NCBI GenBank assembly: GCA_963974935.1
Contig: CAXBEV010000012.1
Coordinates: 1 to 64,000, forward strand
Direction: 5' to 3'
Length of the DNA: 64,000 nucleotides
Origin: UBA4479 sp963974935
GTDB taxonomy: Bacteria; Pseudomonadota; Alphaproteobacteria; Rhodospirillales; Casp-alpha2
How positions within the stretch are numbered: position 1 is the first letter of the stretch; every line of letters begins with the position of its first letter. A model generated the notes under the pieces. That model was not told the origin of the DNA, searched no databases, and saw only the letters and a program-made list of their open reading frames with translations. Made by a program: the position numbers and the translations under genes. This document shows positions 16,316 to 24,902 of this stretch, in pieces.

Positions 16316-17850
16316 GGTGCGGTGTCCGACGGCTGTCCGGTGATTTGCCGGCTCAAAGTTGTCATGGCGCGGATCAGCGCATCGCGATTGGCATCGCTGA
16401 GGGCCCCCTTTGCCGCGATTTCTGCGAGGTCGTCAGCGGCGTGTTGATGAAGCCAATCGACCAGTTGTGATTTGAAGGTTTCAACGTCGGCGGGCGTGCA
16501 CGTATCAAGAAGACCTTCGTTCAGCGCAAGAAGCAGAGCGACTTGGGCCGACATTGAAAGCGGCGCGTGACGCCCCTGCGCCAATGTGCCTCTGATGCGC
16601 CGTCCATGTTCGATGATGGCTTTGGTATGGGGATCGACGACGGCGCCGAATCTCGTGAAGACTTCCAACTCCAGAAACTGTGCATAGTCCAGCCGAAGGC
16701 CTGCAGCGACGGCGCGAAGACCCGGTTTTTGCGCCTTCCCGCCAACCCGCGAAACGCTGCGCCCGACGTCGACTGCAGGCTTGATGCCGCTGCTGAAAAG
16801 TTTGGAGTCGAGATAAATTTGACCGTCCGTAATCGATATAAGATTGGTTGGGATATAGGCGCTTAAGTTGCCGGCTTGGGTTTCGGCAATCGGGAGCGCA
16901 GTCAGTGAACCGCCGCCGTCTTCAGGCAATAACTGCGCTGCACGCTCCAACATTCGTGCGTGAATATGAAAGATATCACCCGGGTATGCTTCACGGCCCG
17001 GTGGTTGGCGTAAAAGAAGACTGATTTCGCGGTGCACCGCTGCGTGCTTTGTAAGGTCATCAAGCACGATTAAGACATGCTTCCCTTTATCGCGAAAATA
17101 TTCGGCAATAGCGAACCCAGCGTAAGGCGCAATCCATTGCAAACCGGGCGGCGCACTTGACTGACTGGCGACGATGACGGTGCGGTCAGTCATCCCATGG
17201 GTATGCACCGTATCGATGACGCTTCTGATATCGGAAAGTTTCTGACCAATCGACACATAAACGCAGATCACTTCTGTATTGCGTTGATTGATAATGGTGT
17301 CGACAGCGAGTGCGGTTTTCCCTGAGGATCGATCACCAATGATCAGTTCGCGTTGTCCGCGGCCAATAGCGAACATCGCATCAACGATGGTAATGCCGGT
17401 TTCGAGCGGGTCTTTGATCAAATTCCGATGCATAACATCGGGCGCTGGCTGTTCAATGGCCGATCGTTCGCGTGTCTGTATGGGGGGCTTGCCGTCATGC
17501 GGCCGACCAAGCGGATCGATGACGCGCCCCAACAATGCATCGCCGACGGGTACACTGACGGTTCTGCCGGTGCTTCGGACCAAATCGCCGGGATTGAGCG
17601 CAGACGGGGGGTCCAACATCACACACCCAACCACGTCGGGATCTAATGTTTTTGCAAACCCCATAATGTCACCGGGAAATGCTAAAAGTTCATCGGGCCG
17701 TATGCTGGGCAACCCTGTTAATTCAATGATGCCGTCGGCGATCCGCGTGATCCGACCGACTTCACTGATCTGCGGCGCCGCCAATTGGGCCATCCAATCG
17801 GATGATATCCCAGGGCGCCATGCCTCAAGCGTGTCGCTGAGCGTCTTCAT
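16312..17850 (-). CDS. atpA: N-ATPase F1 subunit alpha
   Basis: Non-catalytic nucleotide-binding subunit, 512 residues. The P-loop is GDRSSGKTALAVDTI, followed by VYVSIGQKLSDIRSVID, VLIVLDDLTKHAAVHREISLLLRQPPGREAYPGD and the SVSRVGGKAQ segment with the arginine finger. It overlaps atpF by 26 bases and atpG by four. The operon order beta-epsilon-Q-R-a-c-b-alpha-gamma and the lack of a delta gene identify the N-ATPase type. Confidence 0.95.
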   Translation of the reverse strand: MKTLSDTLEAWRPGISSDWMAQLAAPQISEVGRITRIADGIIELTGLPSIRPDELLAFPGDIMGFAKTLDPDVVGCVMLDPPSALNPGDLVRSTGRTVSVPVGDALLGRVIDPLGRPHDGKPPIQTRERSAIEQPAPDVMHRNLIKDPLETGITIVDAMFAIGRGQRELIIGDRSSGKTALAVDTIINQRNTEVICVYVSIGQKLSDIRSVIDTVHTHGMTDRTVIVASQSSAPPGLQWIAPYAGFAIAEYFRDKGKHVLIVLDDLTKHAAVHREISLLLRQPPGREAYPGDIFHIHARMLERAAQLLPEDGGGSLTALPIAETQAGNLSAYIPTNLISITDGQIYLDSKLFSSGIKPAVDVGRSVSRVGGKAQKPGLRAVAAGLRLDYAQFLELEVFTRFGAVVDPHTKAIIEHGRRIRGTLAQGRHAPLSMSAQVALLLALNEGLLDTCTPADVETFKSQLVDWLHQHAADDLAEIAAKGALSDANRDALIRAMTTLSRQITGQPSDTAP

Positions 17851-18598
17851 GATTCAAGCTCATTTTTTGAACGGCTTCGGACAAAGCATCACGCCAGTTG
17901 TGCCGGATAACAACGTGCGGAAAGTGCAATTCAAGGCCGGCGATCAACGCCCCGTCGTCGGCTGTATCTAAATCCACGGCGTGCCCAAGGGCCTTTGAAA
18001 TTGCTTTTTTAAAGGTTGATGCGTCTTCGCTGCTGATAGGTGATGCGGTGACAAGGCGGGCTTTAATCGGGGTGCCGTCGTCCACACCGATTATTTGCGC
18101 GCGTTTGTTCGCCGCTAAAGCGCTTAGCTGCTTACACGCCTGATCGAGGAAAATCGCGTTGAGTTCAGTATTGTTATTCACACTTCTAAGCAGATACGCG
18201 GCGATATCGACAGCGGCGGTACCTGCTTTGTCCAACAAATGTCGTTCTGCCGCCTGGCGTTCATCATCTAATCGTTTTCGAGCTTCGACCAATTGAATAT
18301 CAGCCTGTTTCTGGGCCTCTGCTAAAATCGTTTCCTTTTCGTGCGCGGCCGTCGTGCGTGCATCCAATATCGCTTGTTGTTTGATGGCTTCAATATTTTG
18401 AACTTCGGCTTCAACTTTCTGCCGCACCGCCTCTGCTTCGGCTTTTGCGGTTTCGGCATCGCTCAAAAGGTCGTCAATTTTGGCGCGCCGCGCTTTCATT
18501 GCAGCGACCACGGGGCGAAACAGAAAAATCCGCAACAACCACACCAAAATGATGAAGTTGAAAGCCTGAAGGCCAAGCGTCCACCAATCAATGGTCAT
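17825..18598 (-). CDS. atpF: N-ATPase Fo subunit b (delta-like C-terminus)
   Basis: Peripheral stalk subunit. One N-terminal membrane helix (about residues 8-26, LQAFNFIILVWLLRIFLF) is followed by a long charged coiled coil (about 30-130) and an extra C-terminal domain of about 120 residues. At 257 residues it is longer than ordinary b subunits. N-ATPase operons lack a delta gene, and the b C-terminus (ASPISSEDASTFKKAISKAL, DGALIAGLELHF) looks like the delta/OSCP C-terminal part, so it may do both jobs. Confidence 0.9.
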   Translation of the reverse strand: MTIDWWTLGLQAFNFIILVWLLRIFLFRPVVAAMKARRAKIDDLLSDAETAKAEAEAVRQKVEAEVQNIEAIKQQAILDARTTAAHEKETILAEAQKQADIQLVEARKRLDDERQAAERHLLDKAGTAAVDIAAYLLRSVNNNTELNAIFLDQACKQLSALAANKRAQIIGVDDGTPIKARLVTASPISSEDASTFKKAISKALGHAVDLDTADDGALIAGLELHFPHVVIRHNWRDALSEAVQKMSLNHEDAQRHA

Positions 18599-18629
18599 CG
18601 CGACACACCCTGTTTATATGCCACATGCA

Positions 18630-18869
18630 TCACACGAACGGGTTGGCGAACAACAGCAACAACGCAATCACAAGGCAATAGATCGCGGTCGTCTCAATCA
18701 TCGCCAAGCCGATAAATAGTGTTCGTGACAACACACCCGCGGCCTCCGGTTGGCGGGCGATCGCATCGAGTGCCGCTGCGACGGAACGCCCTTCCGCCAG
18801 CGCGGGTCCAATGGCACCAAAGGCCACCGCGAAGGCCGCGCCAATGACGCTTAACATTGCAATATCCAT
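18630..18869 (-). CDS. atpE: N-ATPase Fo subunit c
   Basis: Rotor ring proteolipid of 79 residues, two helices joined by the polar ARQPEA loop. The ion-binding carboxylate is Glu59, followed by Thr60, Thr61 and Tyr64; helix 1 carries Pro22 and Glu26. This set (acid in helix 1 at minus 33 from the main Glu, E-T/S, Tyr at +5) corresponds to the Na+-site ligands of Na+-type c subunits. N-ATPases were proposed to be Na+ pumps, but H+ coupling has been reported for at least one, so the ion is unresolved. Confidence 0.95.
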   Translation of the reverse strand: MDIAMLSVIGAAFAVAFGAIGPALAEGRSVAAALDAIARQPEAAGVLSRTLFIGLAMIETTAIYCLVIALLLLFANPFV

Positions 18870-18883
18870 AATCGAGTTCTCCT

Positions 18884-19552
18884 TTATGTGGGTTTACTGA
18901 CGCCGCCACCGATGTAAACGGCAGCCAGCACTGCGAAAATGTAGGCTTGAATGACCGATGTAATCGCCTCAAGTGCCATCAACGGCACCGGAACAAACAG
19001 CCCGGCGAGTGAAATAGCGATGGCGACGATAAAAGCACCGCTCATAACGTTGCCGAACAGGCGTACACCGAGTGACAGCGTGCGCGTTACCTCGGAAATC
19101 AGGTTTAACGGCAGCATCACCCAGGTGGGACGAATAAAACGCTGTAAATAACCGGGCACACCCTGAGCTTTAATTCCATAATAATGCACAGAAAAGAAAA
19201 CGATTAAGGCCAATGCACCCGCCGTTTCGATATTACCCGTCGGCGCTTCAATGCCTGGCAGCAAGCCGGATAAATTTGCCGTCAGCAGAAATATGAAAAG
19301 CGTGCCAATTAACGCCAAGTATGGGCGTCCATCGGAAACATTCATGGTTTCTTTTATTTGCTGCATCATACCGTCGATAATGAATTCGAGGGTCACGCAG
19401 ATCGGCGAACCTTGATCGCGCACAAATCGTGTCAGGATCATTGCGCCCAATGTAAGCACGGCCATTACGCCCCACGTTGTCACCACTGGCTCCGTGATGG
19501 GGATGGGGCCAATGTGGAAATACGTCGGCCAGATCAGTGGTGAGTCGATCAT
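18884..19552 (-). CDS. atpB: N-ATPase Fo subunit a
   Basis: Membrane stator subunit that forms the ion half-channels, 222 residues with about six helices. The conserved arginine is in LNLISEVTRTLSLGVRLFGNVMSGA (SLGVRLFGN), and the C-terminal helix hairpin ends in EAITSVIQAYIFAVLAAVYIGG. It overlaps atpR by four bases and precedes atpE by 14. Typical length for N-ATPase a subunits. Confidence 0.95.
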   Translation of the reverse strand: MIDSPLIWPTYFHIGPIPITEPVVTTWGVMAVLTLGAMILTRFVRDQGSPICVTLEFIIDGMMQQIKETMNVSDGRPYLALIGTLFIFLLTANLSGLLPGIEAPTGNIETAGALALIVFFSVHYYGIKAQGVPGYLQRFIRPTWVMLPLNLISEVTRTLSLGVRLFGNVMSGAFIVAIAISLAGLFVPVPLMALEAITSVIQAYIFAVLAAVYIGGGVSKPT

Positions 19553-19854
19553 CGTGAAAACACCCGAGCGGTACCGTAAACATCTGATGGATTTTTCTTC
19601 TCAGACCGGATCACAATGTGACGCGCGACCAGGAACCCACCCAGCGACACAATCAGCGGAAGGGCGCCAAGGGCTGCAAACCCTATAAATCCAGCGATAG
19701 AAATGATGCTACGCAGCATATGCAACACAATCGCCGGTAAAACGCGACCGTCCGCATATAGCTTCACGTTAATCCGCAGTGCGACGAAAAATGCACCCCC
19801 AAGCACTGCACCACCCAGCAGCGCACCAAACGCATAGAGAATATTGATTTCCAT
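19549..19854 (-). CDS. atpR: N-ATPase accessory membrane subunit AtpR
   Basis: Small hydrophobic protein of 101 residues with three predicted helices, found only in N-ATPase operons between the AtpQ gene and subunit a. Known family members carry Arg residues in the membrane and are thought to aid c-ring assembly or to interact with the c ring; here Arg residues occur in FFVALRIN and LHMLRSI. The start is set to the ATG at 19854, two bases after atpQ; the longer open frame to 20070 only overlaps atpQ. Confidence 0.85.
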   Translation of the reverse strand: MEINILYAFGALLGGAVLGGAFFVALRINVKLYADGRVLPAIVLHMLRSIISIAGFIGFAALGALPLIVSLGGFLVARHIVIRSEKKNPSDVYGTARVFSR

Positions 19855-19856
19855 CT

Positions 19857-20147
19857 TCAAGGCTCCTGCATTTTCCGCCATGCCAGCCAGCCGCCGACGA
19901 TGACACCAAAGAAAAGCAAACTCACAGTCCAAAAAATGCCGCTGCCGAGCCGTTGGTCGAGCAGTCTGCCGGCAAACGTACCGATTAAGATCGGGGTCAC
20001 AATGAGCCAGCCAAGCGTCCCCATCATCGCGAGGTTTTTCCCCATTGAACGCTCGCCCTCTTGCTCCCAATGGGATTTCATACGCTGGCGGCGCTTGATC
20101 GGTGGAATCAGGTCGTCGGGTTTTTGATCGTTATCTGCCATGATCAT
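19857..20147 (-). CDS. atpQ: N-ATPase accessory protein AtpQ (AtpI/AtpZ-like)
   Basis: A 96-residue membrane protein with a charged N-terminus of about 38 residues and two helices (about 40-62 and 71-88), the second ending in GVIVGGWLAWRKM. This is the AtpI/AtpZ type protein that sits after epsilon in N-ATPase operons; such proteins help c-ring assembly or Mg2+ handling. ATG 20147 or 20141 could start it; the former is three bases after the epsilon stop. Confidence 0.85.
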   Translation of the reverse strand: MIMADNDQKPDDLIPPIKRRQRMKSHWEQEGERSMGKNLAMMGTLGWLIVTPILIGTFAGRLLDQRLGSGIFWTVSLLFFGVIVGGWLAWRKMQEP

Positions 20148-20150
20148 TGC

Positions 20151-20576
20151 TCAAGACGTGCCAATCGGCGTCAGAGATGCCGGTTCATCGCGCAAATAAC
20201 CGCAGATACGCCGGATCGCAGATATACGAAGACGTTCGATATCGGCTCGCTCGCTACGTTCCTCGGCTTCTCGACGACGAAAGTTCACGAGGACCGCATC
20301 CTCCAAGTGTTCGAGGCTATCTCCGAGGATCGCTTCGCGCGCCGTAACGGAAATTCTATGTCCATCTGGAAGGTTCAAAATACCGGCCCGAACGGCGCAA
20401 TGTCCTTCGCTGTCGTCATGACATCGCCAACTCAACACAGACGTTCCGACCACGGTGATCAAGCATGCATGGTTTTCAAGAATGCCGAATGATCCGGTAT
20501 CATCTTCGGCACGCAGATGCGCCACATCGTCGATGACAACGGGTTCAGTCAGCGGCGTTGAAATGCTCAATTTCAT
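20151..20576 (-). CDS. atpC: N-ATPase F1 subunit epsilon
   Basis: Central stalk subunit, 141 residues, with an N-terminal beta sandwich typical of epsilon (MKLSISTPLTEPVVIDDVAHLRAEDDTGSFGILENHA) and a C-terminal helical part with EERSERADIERL. It overlaps atpD by four bases (ATGA type). Its sequence is divergent from housekeeping epsilon, as expected in an N-ATPase. Confidence 0.92.
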   Translation of the reverse strand: MKLSISTPLTEPVVIDDVAHLRAEDDTGSFGILENHACLITVVGTSVLSWRCHDDSEGHCAVRAGILNLPDGHRISVTAREAILGDSLEHLEDAVLVNFRRREAEERSERADIERLRISAIRRICGYLRDEPASLTPIGTS

Positions 20577-22003
20577 GCGACGGCCTCTGTTTGCTGTGGA
20601 GAGGCTGACGTCACGGTATTCACATCAGGAAGCGCCCCGATCATATAAAATGCACTTTCTTCCCACTCATCATAAGTGCCTTCTAGGATCGCGCTGACAC
20701 CTTTCAGTGTTTCGGCGAGCGGCACCGAGACGCCCGCGTGTCCGGTCGACGCTTCGGTGACGAGAAACGGTTGCGTCAAGAAGCGTAACAATCGTCGCGC
20801 GCGATGCACTAAGCGTCGATCATCCGGTGATAATTCTTCCATCCCCAGCAGCGCGATGATGTCTTGAAGGTCTCGATAATGCGCAATGATATTCCGCGTT
20901 TCTTCAGCAAGTCTGCAATGCTCGGCACCGACAACATCAGGCTCCAGCAGTGACGAAGAGGACGCTAACGGATCGATTGCCGGATACATGCCCTCTGCAG
21001 CCATGCTGCGTGACAGCACAATGGCGCTATTAAGATGTGTAAAAATTTCTGCGACAGCGGGATCGGTAAAATCGTCCGCCGGGACGTAGACCGCTTGAAT
21101 TGAAGTGATCGAAGCGTCTGCGGCCGATGTTATGCGGTCTTCGATGGCGGCAATTTCCGAAGCGAGTGTGGGCTGATAGCCGACCCTGGACGGCAATCTG
21201 CCAAGCAGGCCGGAAATTTCCATCCCTGCCTGAACATAGCGGTAAACATTATCGATTAGCAAAAGCACCTCGCGTGACATGGTGTCACGGAAATACTCTG
21301 CGATGGTAAGTGCTGTGTGGCCGGCCCGCCAACGTGCGCCGGGCGGCTCGTTCATTTGCCCAAAGACCAGTGCCGTGCGCCCGAGAACACCGGACTGGCG
21401 CATTTCGCGGATAAGCTCATCGCCCTCGCGGATGCGTTCGCCCAAACCTGCGAATACGGAAATGCCTTGGTAGGACTCGGCCATCGACCTGATCAGTTCC
21501 ATGATGAGAACCGTTTTGCCAACACCGGCGCCGCCAAACATGCCGGCCTTTCCACCGCGGCCAAGGGGTGCCAACAGGTCGATGACCTTGATCCCGGTTT
21601 CAAATAATTTATTTTCACGGCTTCCGGTCATTAACTTCGCCACCACAGGGTGGATCGGTTTGCGCACGATATCATCAGAAAACGGCTGTTCGTTATCGAT
21701 GGGGCGGCCGAGTGCATCCATAACCCGCCCCAGCACTTCTTCGCCGACCGGCACGGAAATCGGCGCGCGCGTTCTTTCGGCAACAGCACCGCGCCAAATG
21801 CCTTCGGTCCGCTCAATCGCCACGGCATGAACGGATAAGTCATCTGATGTCGAATGAACTTCGGCAACGACAGACCCAGACGGTGTTACAATCCGTAACG
21901 CCTCACCAATGACCGGCATATTATCCGCTGCGAATTGGATATTTAGGATCGATCCACGGACACCGAGAACACGACCGGTCGATGGCTGTATTTTTTGCGA
22001 CAT
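20573..22003 (-). CDS. atpD: N-ATPase F1 subunit beta
   Basis: Catalytic subunit, 476 residues. The P-loop is GGAGVGKTVLIMELI, with the catalytic Glu in GLGERIREGDEL, then VFGQMNEPPGARWR and LLLIDNVYRYVQAGMEISGLLGRLPS. The chosen ATG at 22003 follows GAGGT at five bases and the N-terminus GRVLGVRGSILNIQF fits the family; a start at 22033 would add ten residues. First structural gene of the operon, 36 bases after the CBS gene. Confidence 0.96.
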   Translation of the reverse strand: MSQKIQPSTGRVLGVRGSILNIQFAADNMPVIGEALRIVTPSGSVVAEVHSTSDDLSVHAVAIERTEGIWRGAVAERTRAPISVPVGEEVLGRVMDALGRPIDNEQPFSDDIVRKPIHPVVAKLMTGSRENKLFETGIKVIDLLAPLGRGGKAGMFGGAGVGKTVLIMELIRSMAESYQGISVFAGLGERIREGDELIREMRQSGVLGRTALVFGQMNEPPGARWRAGHTALTIAEYFRDTMSREVLLLIDNVYRYVQAGMEISGLLGRLPSRVGYQPTLASEIAAIEDRITSAADASITSIQAVYVPADDFTDPAVAEIFTHLNSAIVLSRSMAAEGMYPAIDPLASSSSLLEPDVVGAEHCRLAEETRNIIAHYRDLQDIIALLGMEELSPDDRRLVHRARRLLRFLTQPFLVTEASTGHAGVSVPLAETLKGVSAILEGTYDEWEESAFYMIGALPDVNTVTSASPQQTEAVA

Positions 22004-22039
22004 GGGGACCTCACGGAGGTTGCGAGCGACCAATATCGT

Positions 22040-22474
22040 TTACAAGTGCTCCCAAAGATTCTCTTCAAATTTGAACTCTTCGTCGTATTCACAAATTTCT
22101 TCGTTTGGAAAATCACGAACCGAAACAATGCCAAAGCCCTCTCCGGGGTCTTTTTTGACAACGATGTGCCGAATATCCCGCTCACGCATAAGGCGAACAC
22201 ATTCAATGCCATGTGCGTCGCAATGTAGGCACACAGGGTCAGGCGTCATAACATCGCCTACGACCGTCGTGCCAGGATCCCGACCGGCCTTTATAATCCG
22301 GTTCACCATGTTGCTACCGGTAAAAATACCTTTGATCTCGTTGTTCTCTAGGACGAGCGCAGAGCCGACGTGGTTTCCTTGCATAAGTGCGAGCGTATCT
22401 TTCACAGAATCCGTCGGCGCGACACAAACTAGGTCCTGACCGGCAATAATTTCATGAAGCTTTCTGTGCGGCAT
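22040..22474 (-). CDS. CBS-domain pair protein upstream of the N-ATPase operon
   Basis: A 144-residue protein made of two CBS motifs: about residues 10-65 (VCVAPTDSVKDTLALMQGNHVGSALVLE) and about 75-130 (VGDVMTPDPVCLHCDAHGIECVRLM, DIRHIVVKK). It has an acidic tail (EEICEYDEEFKFEENLWEHL). CBS pairs bind adenosyl ligands such as AMP, ATP or NADH and act as sensors. The ATG follows GGGAGG. It is co-oriented 36 bases ahead of atpD and is the first gene after the FNR box at 22556, so it is probably part of the operon and may sense adenylate charge for it (inference). Confidence 0.85.
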   Translation of the reverse strand: MPHRKLHEIIAGQDLVCVAPTDSVKDTLALMQGNHVGSALVLENNEIKGIFTGSNMVNRIIKAGRDPGTTVVGDVMTPDPVCLHCDAHGIECVRLMRERDIRHIVVKKDPGEGFGIVSVRDFPNEEICEYDEEFKFEENLWEHL

Positions 22475-22555
22475 ACTCGGCCTCCCTTGCTCGTAACGTG
22501 GTTTGCATCTCCACATATGACAGAAGCATTGTGACCTAATTTAACGTTCGGGGGA

Positions 22556-22569
22556 TTGATTTGGATCAA
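22556..22569. promoter_or_regulatory. FNR/Anr box upstream of the CBS/N-ATPase operon
   Basis: TTGATTTGGATCAA is a perfect FNR consensus, 82 bases before the CBS gene start. It is in the divergent region shared with pitA and is identical, with three more bases, to the box before sigma2 at 4391. The 363-base gap 22475-22837 holds this site and the pitA site at 22727, and no gene. Confidence 0.75.
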
Positions 22570-22726
22570 TGCTGCACCGCACAAATAGCGAGACACTTCC
22601 AGACACATTTTGTTTGCTCTGACGGGTAAGTCGGCAGCCGCCTGTGGGAAGGGGTCGACATGACAGCGAGTTAAAGGAATCGCACTTTAGAATTTCAATA
22701 CCTAATTCTTAGGAGAATATCTCCAA

Positions 22727-22740
22727 TTGATGTAGATCAT
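22727..22740 (+). promoter_or_regulatory. FNR/Anr-like site upstream of pitA
   Basis: TTGATGTAGATCAT has one mismatch to TTGAT-N4-ATCAA and lies 97 bases before the pitA ATG. Just upstream is a short inverted repeat GGAGA-ATA-TCTCC (22712-22724). Confidence 0.55.
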
Positions 22741-22837
22741 TACGTTTTTGCTACAGATTGATGACAATTCCCAAGAGCCTCAGGCTGGTTTCTGTTGGTT
22801 CCAAGTCCGTCGAAAACACCGAGAGGAAGCATTGCGT

Positions 22838-24406
22838 ATGAGCCTCGTGAATGTCCAAAAAGTAGAAAAAGCCCTATTGGTAAATCGAGGCGAACTATTC
22901 CGCCTCGGATCGGCCATCCTTTTCATTGTCGGCATCATGCTGTTCGCGGTCTCGCGTGACGTAGGCGGCACGCATGCGACGTTGCTGGTGGTTGCGGCGA
23001 TGATCGGTGGATATATGGCGCTGAATATCGGCGCTAACGATGTCGCGAACAACGTGGGCCCCGCCGTCGGCTCTAAAGCCATAACCTTGGGCGGCGCGAT
23101 TTTAATTGCCGCAATCTTCGAAGCCTGCGGTGCGCTTATCGCCGGCGGTGACGTGGTCGGGACCATCAAAAGCGGAATCATAAACCCAGCGCTCATTGCC
23201 GATACCGACACGTTCATCTGGTTGATGACCGGTGCGCTGTTGGCCGCCGCCTTGTGGTTGAACCTAGCCACCGCAGCCGGTGCGCCGGTCTCTACGACGC
23301 ATTCGATCGTCGGCGGCGTTTTGGGGGCTGGCATCGCCGCAGGTGGTTGGGGGATCGCTGATTGGGATGTCGTCGGTAAGATAGCGGCGTCATGGGTGAT
23401 TTCGCCGGTTCTAGGTGGACTAATCGCTGCCGGATTTCTGTATCTTATCAAACGTCGTATTACCTATCAGATAGACATTCTTGCGGCGGCACGGCGGACG
23501 GTGCCATTGCTGATCGGTATTATGGCTTGGTCGTTCACCACTTACTTGATTCTCAAGGGCCTCAAACACGTTTGGAAACTGGATTTTGTCACGGCGGCGC
23601 TGATTGGACTCGTCTTCGCGGTTGCGGCTTACGTCCTAATGCGCGCGCACATCGCCCGCCTCTCTTCATCGTTGTCCAATGACAAAGAGGGGGTCAACGA
23701 GATGTTCACAATCCCGCTGATCTTCGCTGCGGCGCTGCTAAGCTTTGCCCATGGCGCCAACGATGTTGCCAACGCCGTTGGCCCGCTGGCAGGGATCAAC
23801 GATGCGGTGGTGTCCGGCGGTATCATTCAAAAAGCGCAAATTCCGATTTGGGTAATGCTGGTGGGCGCACTTGGGATCGCGCTCGGCCTTGCTCTTTATG
23901 GTCCCAAACTCATCCGCACTGTCGGCTCAGAGATCACAGAACTCGACAAGACCAGGGCCTTTTGCATCGCTCTTGCCGCCGCTATTACCGTAATCGTCGC
24001 CTCGCAACTCGGATTGCCGGTCAGTTCAACACATATTGCGGTCGGTGGGGTCTTTGGGGTCGGCTTCCTGCGCGAATATTTGAAGGTCAGCTATTCGCGC
24101 AAAGTCGAGGAAATCAAACTGCATCACCAAGATAATGAGCCGGAAGCCGTTACGGATTTTCTCGAACGGTTCGAAGCGGCACCCGTTCAAGAAAAAGGTG
24201 AAATGTTACGCGCACTAAAGAAGAAGGCCGGTTCGAGCCTTCTTCACAAGCGCGAACGCAAGGAACTCGGCAAAATTCGTAATCTAGAACTGGTGAAACG
24301 AACCTTGTTGCTGCGTATCGCCGGAGCATGGTTGGTGACCGTACCTGTCGCAGGTATCCTGGGCGCGATGATCTTCTTCATGATCCGCGGCGTGATGCTG
24401 CCATGA
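22838..24406 (+). CDS. pitA: PiT-family inorganic phosphate transporter
   Basis: Low-affinity phosphate symporter of the inner membrane, 522 residues. It shows the two PiT signature repeats: NIGANDVANNVGPAVGSKA in the N-terminal half and FAHGANDVANAVGPLAG in the C-terminal half, with GAPVSTTHSIVGGVLGAG and GLPVSSTHIAVGGVFGVG after each. A cytoplasmic charged region (about 430-490) precedes the last helix. The ATG at 22838 follows GAGAGGAAG; an upstream start at 22748 is unlikely. First gene of pitA-usp-nptA, with an FNR-like site in front. Confidence 0.93.
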   Translation: MSLVNVQKVEKALLVNRGELFRLGSAILFIVGIMLFAVSRDVGGTHATLLVVAAMIGGYMALNIGANDVANNVGPAVGSKAITLGGAILIAAIFEACGALIAGGDVVGTIKSGIINPALIADTDTFIWLMTGALLAAALWLNLATAAGAPVSTTHSIVGGVLGAGIAAGGWGIADWDVVGKIAASWVISPVLGGLIAAGFLYLIKRRITYQIDILAAARRTVPLLIGIMAWSFTTYLILKGLKHVWKLDFVTAALIGLVFAVAAYVLMRAHIARLSSSLSNDKEGVNEMFTIPLIFAAALLSFAHGANDVANAVGPLAGINDAVVSGGIIQKAQIPIWVMLVGALGIALGLALYGPKLIRTVGSEITELDKTRAFCIALAAAITVIVASQLGLPVSSTHIAVGGVFGVGFLREYLKVSYSRKVEEIKLHHQDNEPEAVTDFLERFEAAPVQEKGEMLRALKKKAGSSLLHKRERKELGKIRNLELVKRTLLLRIAGAWLVTVPVAGILGAMIFFMIRGVMLP

Positions 24407-24422
24407 TCGGGGTCCAGTGGGA

Positions 24423-24902
24423 ATGATTGATTCGACATCCATGGCACCGATTCTATGCGCCGTTGATTTTTCAGCGGATTCCCGTGCAGCGCTGCTTTGG
24501 GCGAGTGCGCAGGCCAAGTTGACCGGCGCCCCCCTCATTATTTTACACGTCGTCCACGATCCAGCAGCGAGCCCAGGATTCTATCGGCAATTGCCCGAGG
24601 ATCAGCTTCGTCCCATGGAAAAGATCGCCGAAGAAATGATGGACGAGTTCCTGACAGAGGTTCGCACGGAAAATCCCGAGCAAGATCGATTGGCATCTGC
24701 GCGCGTGCAACTGGTGTCGGGACTGCCGCCAGGACGGATTGTCGAAGCTGCAGAAACCCTCGGCGTGTCGCTGATCGTTGTCGGAAGCCGCGGGCGAACA
24801 GGATTGCCGCATGTTCTGCTAGGCTCTGTTGCCGAACGGGTCGTGCAGATCGCGCAAGGTCCCGTTGCCGTCATTAAGGCGCAACCGGCGAAAGTCGATT
24901 GA
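24423..24902 (+). CDS. Universal stress protein (UspA family)
   Basis: A 159-residue single Usp domain. It opens with PILCAVDFSADSRAALLWA, which includes the Asp of the nucleotide-binding fold, and ends with IVVGSRGRTGLPHVLLGSVAERVVQIA, the ATP-binding G-x2-G-x9-GS(V/T) motif. It is probably of the ATP-binding type. It lies 16 bases after pitA, and its stop overlaps the start of the Na/Pi transporter (TGATG), so the three are one operon. Usp proteins often belong to FNR/anaerobic regulons. Confidence 0.92.
   Translation: MIDSTSMAPILCAVDFSADSRAALLWASAQAKLTGAPLIILHVVHDPAASPGFYRQLPEDQLRPMEKIAEEMMDEFLTEVRTENPEQDRLASARVQLVSGLPPGRIVEAAETLGVSLIVVGSRGRTGLPHVLLGSVAERVVQIAQGPVAVIKAQPAKVD

Noticed and set aside
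19855..20070. An N-terminal extension of AtpR
   Set aside because: It overlaps atpQ almost entirely; the ATG at 19854 gives the normal AtpR length.
15467..22003. The ATPase operon as the housekeeping F-type ATP synthase
   Set aside because: Gene order with AtpQ/AtpR and beta-epsilon first, and the absence of delta, identify the N-ATPase type.
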